In this document: positions 1 through 11,817 of the stretch, one piece after another
How positions within the stretch are numbered: position 1 is the first letter of the stretch
Layout: each line of letters starts with the position of its first letter
Source: Gongronella butleri
Taxonomy: Eukaryota > Mucoromycota > Mucoromycetes > Mucorales > Cunninghamellaceae
Assembly: GCA_025201375.1 (NCBI GenBank)
Contig: JAIWZP010000003.1
Coordinates: 930,001-994,000, forward strand
Reading direction: 5' to 3'
Length of the DNA stretch: 64,000 nt
The notes under the pieces: model-generated
Told to the model about the DNA's origin: nothing
Seen by the model: the letters and a program-made list of their open reading frames with translations, nothing else
Databases searched by the model: none
Made by a program: the position numbers and the translations under genes

Positions 1-557
1 CATGGTGGGCCAGGTGAGTGTTTTACGCGTCCTCGCGTCGCAAAAAAAAAAAAAAAAAAGCAAGAAAACTTACAAACAAAGGCAGCGTTGCCACTGGAGT
101 ACTTTTTAAAGCGAAACTCCTTGAGTTTCTCAACGAGCGCAGTGTCGATATCACACGTAGAAATGATGCCCTAGGTGCAAAGACACAAAGGGGCGACGGA
201 TGAGGAGAAACGTGCGCGGATGAGCAAAACTGCGCAACAAGCGGTTACCATGGCGACTTGAACGAGTAAAGCAAAGAAAGAAAAAGCGGGCAAAAGGACC
301 AAGAACACTTTGGGGGATCAGCTTGCCGCTTTTGTTCGTCCCAGAAACCCCGCATTTCGCCAATTTGACGTTTTTACTGGCATTTTGAAGAAATTGCTCA
401 GTACAGCTTGAGCTCCAGAGGATCGCATCTTAATGTGTATGTTCAAGTATTCAGTTGCTTCGCATGCTGTCCATTAAAATCGGATCTTAATCTAATTGGT
501 TGTCGAGAATATCTCAAAGGAAGCGATTTTGTTGCATTTTGGTCATTTTTTCGGTAC
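1..557. other. 5' edge of window, no gene supported
   Basis: Nothing convincing is encoded here. The first bases read like the end of an exon followed by a GTGAGT donor at 13-18, so an upstream plus-strand gene could enter the window, but no downstream exon can be matched. A run of about 18 A residues lies at 42-59. Short open frames on both strands show no known domain. Confidence 0.4.
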
Positions 558-1415
558 ACTCATATCCTTTCAAGGACGTCTGCTTTTTATCAAGTAATTC
601 CACGCTTTCCGGTTCGAATGAGCCTCTCTATGACCCGCTGCGGCCATTGGGTGACGCACAATGGCGATTTTTAAATATTGCGGATTTTCCAAGGGATGCA
701 GTCGTGGATTTTGAATCTTCGAATTTTACGTCCTCAGATCGCCACGCGATTCACACGCATGGTATATGATGTGTATTCACGGATAAAAATGCAACAAAAA
801 ACAGGGATCCATTGACTGGTTTTCGCGTAAAACGCAAAAAGGGGAGATTTTTGAACTCAAGGCCAACTCAGCGAGGATTAGTCGCAATGTCTTGAAAGTC
901 ATGTCATCAAAAAGAGCATGACTCTCTGCGTACGTGGACATGGGTGATCGGATAAAAATAGTGATTCTTTGGTATTCTTATTGCGGTTTTAAAATCATAG
1001 GCATTTTTCGACGCGTGCTAAACCGCGTCAAACGTCGAGTGACACGCGTCTGTTCCTAGTCAAATCCACGTACCTGGAGTCTCTCTTGCTAGTGGACGCG
1101 TCAGCGCGACTATTTTATCGAACTGATCGCTTGCTATTCGCATCCAAAGAAAAATCGAAAATCGCCCATTGCTTGTCAAAGAGCAGAATAACATCCTTCT
1201 TTTTTGGTATTTCTCGTTGTTTCTCCATGCAGCATTTCTTGAGTGCAAGTTTGGCTCAATTCCGGGAACCTGATTTTTGGATTTTAGTATGGGACGCTTG
1301 CCATGTCTAAAATTTGATTTGCGCGTGGCGCGCCCAAATGACCGGCGACTGCTGCAAATCGCGTGCCATTTGAAGTTTCTCGATGTTATCTTGCACAAGG
1401 AAGAGTTTCGGAGCA
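558..1415 (+). repeat. Dispersed repeat family 1, copy A
   Basis: This stretch aligns by eye, with many substitutions and small gaps, to 38795-39640 and 39905-40690 in the same orientation. Shared blocks include the word TTCGAATGAGCC or TTCAAATGAGCC near the left end, a GGTTTTCGCGTAAAA block, and a conserved core with GACGCGTG, AAACCGCGT and ACACGCG near 1010-1055. No copy keeps a long reading frame, so it is an old non-coding or decayed element. Ends are approximate and no target duplication was recognised. Confidence 0.7.
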
Positions 1416-2309
1416 TCACAATGCCTTGTTGGCCGTTCCATCGCGATTAAATTTGTCTTTCACGCTTTACTTATTATGACACGGACAGCGACACAGAAAA
1501 TGGATGCCCCATGCCTCGAAAAGATGATTGCTTGAACAAGCTACTCGTAGAGATGGCATCCACGTCAAGTTGCAAGCCAAAATAACAAAAGTTCGTATAA
1601 AACAGGTGTATTTCACACATTTGCAATAATTCGAAATGACTCCATTAGCATTTCCCATTCTCAGATGAGAATATATCGAAGCTAGATGATTTCTTCTTTC
1701 AATTGAGTCTTTGATCATCCTTGTGTGAAGAGGATGAGAGCAGATATCGCTGAAACAATGACCCAACAGGCTGCGGTGACAAGTGTGTGCCTGAAACCAT
1801 TTAAATCATAATCCGGCCAATTGGGTTGCACGGGCCTTGAAACGAATAGGCATAGCTCAGGGCGAGTTTTTTTTTCTGCCGCCGATGGATCGCCGACCGG
1901 GTACGTGCTGAAAAGGCAAAAAAGGGAGGGGAAGCGACGCGTGATGGCGCGTGGGCGGGGAAGGAAAACAAGGAGAAGATGCTAATTGGGAATACGCTGT
2001 GGAAAGAGGGGAGCAGCAACAATGCTGCAAGCAAACAATGCCATCCAAAAACAAGATGAACCCAAAAGATTTCTTTAGGTGGCAACTGATGCAGATGCGC
2101 CAAACCGTAAATGACTCTTGTGTAACCACGCATCACGGGCTTTCAAAAATTTTGATGTCTTTTGCTTGCCCTTTTTTGCTTTTTTGCTTCTCCTCCCCTT
2201 TTTTTTGCTCAATTCGCTCACGCCCCTCGTTCCTCCCTATTTCCTTTTTCTTCCTCTTCTTCCTCTTTTTTTTATTTCTTTCTTTTTTTTTACTGCTCGT
2301 TCATCACCT
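1416..2309. other. Intergenic region upstream of the RasGAP gene
   Basis: No gene is supported. From about 2160 to 2300 the plus strand is an almost pure pyrimidine tract leading to the ATG at 2310, a probable 5' leader or promoter. The same style of C/T-rich leader precedes several other genes here. Open frames across this part are low-complexity shadows. Confidence 0.5.
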
Positions 2310-5300
2310 ATGGCGGATAGACAAGGAGGCATGGTCCAGTCGTATGGCTACAATTCGCTGTCGCCCACCAATTCGCAGGTCGTGTCTCGTGCTGTCGCCG
2401 CGGCGGCCGCCAACAACCACCACTCGAGCAAAAAAAGCGGCCGCAACTCGAAGCGCTACTCCGTCTCTGCTTTTTATTCCATGGCGGCCGAACAGGACAA
2501 TGAGGTGGAAGATGAGCTTGCTCAAGGTAAAAAACCAAGTGACCATTGGAATGAGCTTGAACACGCGCACACCCGACCAATTGCCATATGCTCTCGATAT
2601 GTCCCCATATCTGACTCGTTTTTTTTTTCTTTCTCTTTTTTCATTTTTATTTTCTTACGATAAGCGCAACGACGTCTTCGTGAGATCAAATCCAAGATTT
2701 CTGCTCAATCCAAAAAGAATTTCGTGTTGGAGCGCGATGTGCGCTATTTGGACTCGCGCATTGCCTTGTTGATCCAGAACAGAATTGCATTGGCCGAGGT
2801 AAACGAGCGTTTCTGCGGCGACGGGGATCGATTTGAGGGCGCCAAATGGCCTCCAATGGCTCATTGTTTTCTTATTATTGAAATAGCAACACGAGATGGC
2901 AGCGCATTTTGAAGAGCATGGTGCTGCCGACGATGATGTATATCCTGACGATCGCAAGCTGCAGCAGTTTGGCAATTTGTTCTTCATCCTGCAAAGCGAG
3001 CCGCGCCACATTGCCACGCTTTGCCGCCTTGTCAGCCTTGCTGAGATTGACACTTTGCTTCAAACCGTCATGTTCACCCTGTACGGCAACCAGTATGAGA
3101 GCCGTGAAGAGCACTTGCTTCTTACCATGTTCCAGGTATTTTAAAGAATACAAGAAAACAAAAAAGCAAATGGATGATTGGGACATGCAGGGGGAAAAAA
3201 GAGGCGACGGCGCAAAGAGGGGGAAATCGCATGGAAAGGGAGACTGACCGTGTCCTTTTTTCTTTTCTTTGCTTTTTGACGCCGAATAGAACGTGCTTGC
3301 CGCTCAATTCGAGACGTCGACGGAATTCGGCTCGTTGCTGCGCGCAAACACACCCGTGTCGCGCATGATGACCACGTACACGCGTCGCGGCCCTGGTCAG
3401 GCGTATCTCAAATCCGTGCTGGCCGAAAAGATCAAGAATCTGGTGGAGCACAAAGACCTTAATCTCGAAATCAACCCGCTCAAGGTATGGGGAACAGACA
3501 GAAAATCAAAAAAAAAAAAAAAAAAAACAAAAAAACAAAAAAAAACTTATTTTGTTCTCTTTTAAAAGGTGTACGAGCAGATGATCCAGCAAATTGAAGC
3601 CGACAATGGCGGCGTGCTTCCAGACGATATACCCAAGAGCGTGACCGCGGATGTGGCAGCAAGCCATCCAGATGTACAAGCGATCATCCAGCCGCGGCTC
3701 AAAATGTTGATGGAGATTGCAGAGAGCTTCTTGACGACGATCCTGGCGTCCGTAGACTATGTGCCCTATGGTATCCGCTGGATCTGTAAGCAGATTCGAT
3801 CGCTGACCAAGCGCAAGAACCCTCAGGCATCCGAGTTTGCCGTTTGTTCCATGATTGGCGGCTTTTTCTTCCTTCGTTTCATCAACCCGGCTGTCGTCAC
3901 GCCTCGTGCTTATATGCTCCTTGATAATGTGCCTTCCAAGCACCCGCGACGCACACTCACTTTGGTAACTATACAACAAAAAAAGAGAGAGTGAAAAACG
4001 CGAAAACAGTGAAATAAAAACACGAAAATGTCAAAGTGCGTCGCGTCTGTCATCCTGCTCACACCTCTTTTTTTTTTTGCAGATTGCCAAACTGCTACAG
4101 AATCTTGCCAACCGGCCGTCGTATGCCAAAGAAGCTTACATGCTGCCGACCAATGATTTTGTCGAGAACAACAAACAGCGCATCAACAAGTTTTTGAACG
4201 AATTGTGCGAAGTGAGTGATTTTTACGAGTCACTCGAGATGGATCAGTACATGGCGCTGTCCAAAAAGGACCTGGTGATCCACATCTCGCTCAATGAGAT
4301 CAACAACACATTGTCGCTGTTGCAAAAGCATTTGGACGTCATTGCGCCAAAGGACAAGGACCGCTTGCGCGTCCTCATGAACGAGATGGGTGCTGCGCCT
4401 GCGCAGGTCGCTCGCAAGGATAACAAGACCATCGAACTTGCTCTCTTCAGTCGTTGGGAAATTCCCATTCAGGGTATACTTTTAATAGAAAAAAAATCCC
4501 CGTTTCGCGCGCACTCCACTTTTGCCTCGAATTGGCACGCATCCCTTACATCTGCATCGACTCACCATGTTTTTTTTATATGCACAGATTTGACGACGGC
4601 GCTCATGTCGGAGAACAATATCACGCAAAATGACATTTTGTACATGGAGACCAAGGCCATTTACGTGCAATTGATCCGTTCGCTGCCTCATCTTGCCACG
4701 GGCGCGAACCTGGACCTGGACTACATTGCCGAAACGGCGGCCACGACCAAAGATCCTCAATTGGTGCGCAAAGGCATCAAAGTCAAGGACATGCTGCGCG
4801 AGCTGGAGGACATGGGCATCATTGACCACCGTGACCGGTACAAGTTGCTTGTCGAGGAGATTACACAGGAGCTCGCGCACCTGGGCAACCTCAAGGAGAA
4901 GGTGCTCGTGGAATTGACGTCGCTCGAGGCCGTCTACGACACCATCCTCAATCACAACACGTATCTTCGCCAACAGCTCGAGTCCTACAAGGCTTATCTC
5001 CAAAACGTGCGCCTCCAGAGCTCAGGCGCCGACAAATCCACGAAGAAATCCGTCGGCATTGGCGTCCAGGTCGATGGCCAAAAGACGCCAGCAAGCATTG
5101 GTCATGCAGGTCATGCCACCAGCAAAAAGAAAGGCGCCGTCCAGGGCCCTTTCAAGTTTAGCCACGCTCAGCTTGAAAAGGATGGCGTCATTTGCCAGAG
5201 CACCGTCCCTGAAGCAAGGTAAAAAAAAAAAAAAAATCGCGCAAATATAAGAAAATGAATGAAAATCAACGAAAAATACACAATGATTCACTCTTTTTTT

Positions 5301-5752
5301 TTTTTTTTTTTTTTTTTTTTGTGCCTGCAGACAACCGAATATCTTCTTTGCATTCACGTCGCCACTGCCAGGCACGTTCATCATTGCCATGCACTTCAAG
5401 GGGCGCGAAAAAGCCATCCTGGAAATGGATCTGAAGCTGGATGATCTGCTCGAAAAGGTACCCCCTTTCTTTGTCTCCCCCGAAAATAAGGGGAAAACAT
5501 CCTCTCACGCTCTCTATTTTTTTTTCTTTTCATTGTTCTATCATAGCAACAAGACAATGTGGAACTGCTTGACCTTGAATATGTGGGTCTCAATGTGACA
5601 AAGGTGATCCAATTGCTAAACAAAACCTTTTTGACACGCAACAAGTAAGTCTAAAAACGAAAAAAAAATCCATTCGCTGATCTAATTTGCTCATATTTGA
5701 TTCTCTTGCTTTTCACTTTCTCGTGTTTTATAGGGGCGGCTTGTTTTCGTAA
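2310..5752 (+). CDS. Ras GTPase-activating protein, Gap1/Sar1 (IQGAP-related) type
   Basis: Ten exons join in phase: 2310-2526, 2665-2798, 2887-3135, 3290-3484, 3569-3964, 4083-4473, 4588-5218, 5331-5457, 5547-5644 and 5734-5752, giving 818 residues. After a low-complexity N-terminus with an Ala run and a basic coiled stretch ([18 protein letters not shown]), a RasGAP domain spans about residues 160-470. It carries an arginine-finger-like loop [10 protein letters not shown] (R218) and the family fingerprint [12 protein letters not shown] (about 366-377). The rest matches the RasGAP C-terminal region that follows the GAP domain in S. pombe Gap1/Sar1 and IQGAPs. It should stimulate GTP hydrolysis by Ras at the membrane. 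No calponin-homology or IQ motifs are seen, so it is not a full IQGAP. The last intron (5645-5733) is inferred from a GTAAGT donor; without it the protein would end at 5648, six residues shorter. Confidence 0.88.
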
Positions 5753-6286
5753 TCAAAAAATCATCTCATCCGCCCCATTGCCTCTTTTTTTTTCCCTCTC
5801 TCCTTTTGTACTTGATGCCCTTTGTTTACCTTTTTGCCTTGACACACCATCTAAAACCATCTCTCTCTCTTTCTCTCTATTTTTTACCCAGTCTTATAAT
5901 GATTTGAATAAAAAAAAAAGCCGTCGCTTTGTCTGTCTCTCTAATTTTTTATTACATTGGGCTTTGTGGCCGTGTCCAAAGCATTAGGGTCGCACTTTGT
6001 GTTACATTTCGGGGATTCGCAATGCTCGCTGAACTCTCTTTTTTCAAAAAAAAAAAGGCCCCTCTTCCACGCTCGCTCTCTCTTTCCCTTTTTTTTCACC
6101 CTTTCCTGTTTGTGTGTGTATTTACACCCTCCATTCACCTTCTCTAGCTTTGTCTCCCACCCCTCCCCTCTCCTCATAGTCTTTCGCCCCACCAGCTGCC
6201 TGGCCTTTTCTCCACACACAAACACACTTTTTTTTTCTATTTTTTTTTAGCGCGTTTCACTCCGTTTCGTTTTCTTTTTTTGATTT
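5753..6286. other. Intergenic region, C/T-rich promoter of the phosphatase gene
   Basis: No gene is seen. Both halves are strongly pyrimidine-rich on the plus strand, and the final 200 bases before the ATG at 6287 form a CT-rich leader with short A runs. Confidence 0.5.
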
Positions 6287-7716
6287 ATGTCACCCAAGCT
6301 GGCCTCCACTGACGTCTCCAACTCGGTCCACCATACCCAAGTAGCGCCTCAGCAAGAGTCCACCGACCACCATCGTAAGTAAAAAGCACACCGAGGTCTC
6401 GTTTTATTACTACTTGTTGCAAAATTCGTTCCCTCCTTAATTTTTGGGGTGCCCATCCCTCTTTTTTTTTTCTTTTTCTTCTCTTTTTCCTTTCTCTTGG
6501 TTCTTTTTGTTCTTTTCAAAAGCCAAGCGAGCCAAAGACGACAAGAACCAATGTAAGTGTTGCGATAAAAACGCAAAAAAGGTATTTTTTAGCGCGCATT
6601 GCGGCTTACGTTTTATTTTTTTTGGTGATTTTTTGTAGCATCTACGAGTGCGTCAGAAAAAGCAGCCGCCATGGACACGCCCACGACCAAACCACGGTTC
6701 TTGTCGCTTTTGTTTTGCTGTGCGAGCGACATCTATCTCGAGCGCCCTTATCGAAGCCAGAGCAGCAACAATCAGGCCGAGCGCCCCAAGCGGAAACGGT
6801 GGTATCATCGCTTCGCCCTGCGCGCGGTCCAAGTGCGCCATGATACACCCGCGCCCCAGCCCACGACGCCCGCCGATGTCCAAGAACACGTGCCCGAGGC
6901 CGAAAATGACGTTTGCGCACTCAATGACCACCCCACGACCATTGTCATCCCCGTCCGCGAACCTTCCAAGGATGTACGCACAACAGCAACAAAAAAAAAA
7001 ATATCCACGCAATGATACCTTGGCTCACGCGATGTCTCGTTTTTTATTTTTTTTTTTTTTTTTTGGCTTTTTTTTTTGCAGATCATGCGCCTTTTGCCGC
7101 CATTAGCCCAGGAAGACACCGGCAAAAAGTGCTTGGTCTTGGACCTGGACGAGACGCTGGTCCACAGCTCGTTCAAGGTAGGCGTGTTTTTGCAAACTTT
7201 TATGAATTGAAAGCTCATTTGATTTTTTTATCACCGGCAGATGATACCAAACCCTGATTTCGTGGTTCAAGTGGAGATTGATCAGCAAATTCACAATGTG
7301 TATGTGCTCAAACGCCCCGGCGTCGACGAATTCATGCGCAAGATGGGCGAAAAGTACGAAATTGTCGTCTTTACGGCCAGCTTGTCCAAGGTAAAAAAAA
7401 AAAAAAAAAAAAAAAAATCCACACAAAGAGGATGCGCGTGCGTGCGTCTACCCGCCTCCGCCAGTCATCCCACTTTATGGGAATGCATGGGCTCACACTT
7501 GCACTTTCTTTTTATAGTACGCCGATCCCGTGTTGGACATCCTGGACAAGCATCAAGTCGTACAACATCGCCTTTTCCGCGAATCGTGCTTCAATCACAA
7601 AGGCAGCTACGTCAAGGTATGACAAAAATAGAGAAAAAAAAAAAGCGCGGGCGCGGCATGGTGCATTGCTCTAGCTGTATTTTGAGCGCGCGGGCGCGGC
7701 AATGTGTTGCATGTGC

Positions 7717-7750
<34 letters not shown>

Positions 7751-8210
7751 GTGTGTGGGGGAGAAGCAGAGCAGAAGCATTAGCAAGGAGAAGGGGTTGG
7801 AGGAAGAGGAGAGAGGCAAAGGGGAGGCCGTCGATGGGTGAGGAGAAGGTGACAGAAGGGGAATGGATGGACAAGGAGAGCGATGGAAGAGAAAAGCATT
7901 CCTCCAATGCCTCACGGCTTTTTTTTGCTCCTTGTTTTTTCACCTGTTGCATTGCCAATTGTAGGATCTATCACAACTGGGCCGTGAATTGGGCGCCACT
8001 CTTATCCTGGACAACTCGCCCACCAGCTATTTGTTCCACACCGCCAACGCCGTGCCTGTGTCGACGTGGTTCAATGACCCCCATGATACCGAATTGACCG
8101 ACCTAATAGATTTCCTCAACGATCTCACCGTCGTAGACGACGTCACCCTCGTTTTAGATAGCGCCATCGAACATGATCCCTCTTCCAATATCACCGTGCG
8201 TGGATCGTAG
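6287..8210 (+). CDS. SCP/PSR-type protein phosphatase (FCP1 homology domain)
   Basis: Seven exons (6287-6374, 6523-6552, 6639-6973, 7082-7177, 7241-7390, 7518-7616, 7965-8210) encode 347 residues. The C-terminal half is an NLI-interacting-factor/HAD phosphatase domain with catalytic [11 protein letters not shown] (D172 and D174), [29 protein letters not shown] and [12 protein letters not shown]. This layout is that of human CTDSP1 and yeast Psr1/Psr2. Family enzymes remove phosphate from Ser/Thr, in the RNA polymerase II tail (SCP) or in stress signalling at the plasma membrane (Psr). An upstream LLFCCASD patch holds paired cysteines like the palmitoylated N-termini of Psr and SCP proteins, so membrane attachment is plausible. 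The start is the first ATG in frame with the spliced message. Confidence 0.9.
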
Positions 8211-8856
8211 ATCTTTTGCTCGCCCGCGCGCACCCCCCCCCTCCCCAATTGATCGCGACACCCCTCGCCATGTCCTCACATGGACCTCTCCCAATCGCCA
8301 ATGTTTCAACTCTTTCTCACTCAACACCCAAGTTTTCGGACTTTTGGCTTGCGCAGCACATTTTTGCTTGCTTTTTCTCTTTTATGATCCCCATTTTTTT
8401 TTTTGCCTTGTCCTCCTCCTCCTTTCCCTTTTTACTGCACCCCCATACCTCTTGCTTCTTTTTCATATATATTATGTGTGTCTTTTACCTCTATTGTGCC
8501 TTTGTCGCCCTTTCCCTGCCCCTTTTCCCCCGTACTAATCTGCAAATAAAAAAGTCCTCCCACTGTTGAACACCAAAAAAAAAGAGACGCTCTCAGGCAC
8601 GGACACGCGCCGCATCAGGGCGCCCGGCGGGCTCCTTTCCCAGCGGGGCTTGCCATTGTCACATGCGTGCCCTTTGTGCGCCGCTTTTGTCATTGCGTTC
8701 AAATCGGGCAAGAGGCGTCAGCCCTTCCAAACTCTTGCCAAAGCGCCTTATTCATCGTGCCGATGTGAAAGTCCGCTCATGTAGCATATTTATTTGTGGG
8801 CCCTGCGATTTTTTATCGCCCTTTTTCTTCCAATTCCTCTTTTCCACGACAAAAAA
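8211..8856. other. Intergenic region between phosphatase and oxidoreductase
   Basis: This holds the 3' flank of the phosphatase gene, with an AAATAAAA polyadenylation-like signal near 8545, and the promoter of the next gene. No conserved reading frame or RNA gene was recognised. Confidence 0.5.
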
Positions 8857-9617
8857 ATGGTTAGAAAATACGACTTGGGTAAGCAGACTGTGCGTGCGCA
8901 CGCGTATTGATCGCGTCACTCGCGCTGTTAACGCGTCTTCTTTACCATATTCACTTGTGCTCTCATTTTTTTTTTACTAGTTGTTTATGGCGCCACCGGA
9001 TTCACGGGCGCCACGACGAGCGAATACATTGCTGGACTGCGCGACAAGGCAAGAAAGTGTGGTCAAGGACCTGGCGTGGGGAAGCGAGCCGAGGAAAGGA
9101 GGGGGGTAACTCGTGAGAAACCTGCTGACACGCCATTTTTTTCTTTATTTCGTTGACAACAGGACCTGCGCTGGGCCGTGGCCGGACGCAGCGAGGCCAA
9201 GTTGGCGAAGCTCAAGCAAGAGTTGATCAAGATTGACGAGTCGCTTGAGAATTTGGACGTGATTGTGGCCGATGCGAGCGAGCCCGCTTCGCTGGATGCC
9301 TTTTTGCAGCACACAACGGTGGTCTTGAGCACGGTGGGCCCTTACATCAAGTATGGCACACCGCTTGTCGAGGCGTGCATCCGCAACAAGACACATTATG
9401 TCGACATCACCGGTGAATACACCTGGATCAAGCAACTCATCGACAAGTTCCACGTCCAGGCTCAGGAGAGCGAGGTGATGATTGTGCCGACATGCGGCTT
9501 TGATTCGGTGCCTTCCGATTTGGGTGCATTCATGCAAGTTCCCTTGTTTTTTTTTTGGGCCCCCGTCACGCGCAATGCCGAGAGCATGAACTCACACACC
9601 AACTCTTTTTTTCTCTC

Positions 9618-9648
<31 letters not shown>

Positions 9649-10580
9649 TAGGGTTGTGGACTATATGCACAAGCATCACAAGATTGACACCACAGATGTC
9701 AAGTATTCTGTTGTGGATATTGTGGTAATTGCGTTTTTTTTTTCAAGGATTGGGCATGTTTTTCAATGTAATTGACGCGTCTTTTTTATTTTAGGGTGGC
9801 GTCTCTGGCGGCACGTTGCAGACCATGGTTGAGCAATTGAGCGACAGCTCGTTGCAGCCTACGAGCCACGTTGACAAGTACCTTTTGGCGAGCGAGCGCG
9901 GCATTGACAAGGCGCGCGTGCCCAAATTTTACCGCGACACGGACTTTCCGCGCTGGCAAGCGTTCTTTGTGATGAGCGTGATCAATGAAAAGGTGGTGCA
10001 GCGCTCGTGGAGCCTTTACACGCAGCGTCGGCAGTCGTACGGCCGTCTGTTCACTTACCACGAGTCCATGTCGTTCCCCTGGATTGGTGCATTCCTTGTG
10101 ACCGCCATGATTTACTGCACCCCCGTCCTGACGCTGCTACTCAAGTTCCAATTCTTCAAGCGCTTCGCCAAATGGGCTCTTCCCCAGGGTGGTGCCGGAC
10201 CCTCACGCGAGCAGCGTGCCAAGGGTCACTTTGAAGCCCATGTCATTGCCCAGGGCGAAACCGAGCCGTACGATTCTCCCGTCCGCGTTCGTGGCATTGT
10301 CAAGGGTAAGCCCACCATAGAAAAAAAGGGTCATGAATCGGCCGAGTGCCCTGACGCGCTCTTTTTTTTTTTTTTTTTTGTAGGATTCAGCGACCCTGGA
10401 TACTCGGACACATGCGTGATGCTTGCGGAGGCTGCGCTCAGCATTGTCAAGAACCACGATTATTTGCCCGGCAAGCAGGGCGGTATCCTCACACCTGCCA
10501 GCGCCTTTGGCAATATCCTGATCGACCGACTCAACGCCAGCGGCCGCATGAGCTTCACCGCTGAAACCATGACCGATTAA
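8857..10580 (+). CDS. Saccharopine dehydrogenase-like oxidoreductase (SCCPDH family)
   Basis: Six exons (8857-8878, 8981-9048, 9163-9533, 9652-9724, 9795-10305, 10384-10580) give 413 residues, close to the roughly 430 of human SCCPDH. The N-terminus is a Rossmann fold with VYGATGFTG, then VAGRSEAKL and VLSTVGPY, followed by the family block CGFDSVPSDLGA. A hydrophobic segment near the middle (about AFLVTAMIYCTPVLTLLLK) could anchor it in a membrane or lipid droplet, where SCCPDH homologues are reported. The substrate is not established for this family; it lacks the lysine-pathway saccharopine dehydrogenase layout. Two introns, starting at 9049 and 9534, use GC rather than GT donors (AAG|GCAAGA and CAT|GCAAGT). 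Only these donors keep the family sequence in frame. Confidence 0.88.
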
Positions 10581-11150
10581 ATCCCTTTTTTTTCACCCAT
10601 TTCCATTCCTCATATTTTGCATCTTTTACTTCCCAGCTTGACGTATGATATCAAATAAAACATCGAACTTTGTTGCCCTCAATGGCTGAACATTGTAGTC
10701 TTTTCCATACAAGAGTGCAGACTGTGATATTGGCGTGTGTAAGGCCACAAATAAATTGTGATCAATGAGGTACAGTAAAGGCGCTTGTCGTTTGGAAAGA
10801 CCATGTTGAGATTTCAGCTACTTGGCGTGCAATGACTCTGAGAACTTGCATTTTTTTCTTTGATTTGGCAGACATGATGCTGGATCGACTCTGCCCGCCT
10901 GCCCATATTCACTAATTTGAGCTTCCGCAAGCGTGAAAAAAAAAAAAAATCAATCACCATCTCAGCAAGTGCCCGAGAAATTGCACAAAAGCACGCACGA
11001 TGTTCATCCATTTTGGCTTTTTGCACGCAAATAAAGCGTTTTACTGTAACATATCATATCTGTTCATGCTTCAATGTCTGAAGCATCGCGTTGATCATAC
11101 GCTGCACAAAACAACATATCATACAACATATATATTCACCTTTTAAAATC
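10581..11150. other. Intergenic region, AT-rich
   Basis: Apart from the polyadenylation signal no gene is supported. The right part contains several words of the TATGATA/ACTGTA type (for example CTGTAACATATCATATC near 11045) that recur in the repeat islands. Confidence 0.5.
10654..10659 (+). terminator. Polyadenylation signal AATAAA
   Basis: A perfect AATAAA lies 74 bases after the stop of the oxidoreductase gene, within a TATGATATCAAATAAAA context. Confidence 0.5.
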
Positions 11151-11410
11151 AAAAAGCGTGTTTTTTCAGACTTTGCCGGCCTGCTGTGCCTCCAGACTTT
11201 TTTTTACTGCCTGCTCGCCCGCCAATGAAACCTGCGCCACGGCATAAACTCTAGCCCAACGCTCAAAACGAACCCGCCCGATTTTTGGGACTCGAAAATA
11301 CCAAAAACCACATTTTTGTATTTGTATTCATCTCGCCACCTGCATGGTCAAGCCCGCTCAAAGGTGCCTGCATCGCATTTAGCCCATTTTATAAACAACA
11401 ATCGGATCGA
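11151..11410 (+). repeat. Dispersed repeat family 2, truncated copy
   Basis: It shares the left-end block of the longer copies at 22229 and 52367: AAAAAGCGTGTTTTT, a TTTGCCGG and CTGTGCCTCCAGA segment, then CGCCCGATTTTT and a CTCGCCACCTGCATGG-like block. Homology fades near 11410, before the promoter of the AlkB-like gene, so only about 260 bp of the repeat remain. Confidence 0.65.
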
Positions 11411-11817
11411 TATGGACCCTTGCTCTCCTCGCAGCATACTTTTTTTTTTTTTTTTTTTGCCTTTCGCCTTTTGCCTTTTGCCCATTTTACGCGGTGCATT
11501 GACGTTAAGGTGACGCGAAAACTATTTCACAGTGGGATGACAAGTACAAAGGTTAACACGCTCGATTTGCGCGTCATTCGGCAAGCGCAAAGCCCAAAAA
11601 GTCTTTATAAAAGCGCCATTTGTCGCTTTTGGATCGCGGTGCATTTGAAAGAGCGCAACGAGACGCGTCGAATGAAAATTGCCCCAAAACCTGGCACAAG
11701 TGATTCTTTGCGCCTTTTGACCGTTTGCATCCCGCTCTTTCCCCTTTTTGGACTCTTTTTCGTTTTTCTCAAGCGTGTTGTCGTGTCGTTTGCCTTGTGT
11801 CTTTTGTTTCCAACGGC
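11411..11817. other. Promoter region of the AlkB-like gene
   Basis: No gene is supported. A T run lies at about 11441-11458, followed by a mixed leader to the ATG at 11818. Confidence 0.4.

Noticed and set aside
1951..2772. A 273-codon plus-strand frame before the RasGAP gene
   Set aside because: It covers the T-rich leader and crosses exon 1 in the wrong frame; composition is Phe/Ser/Leu-rich from the C/T tract.
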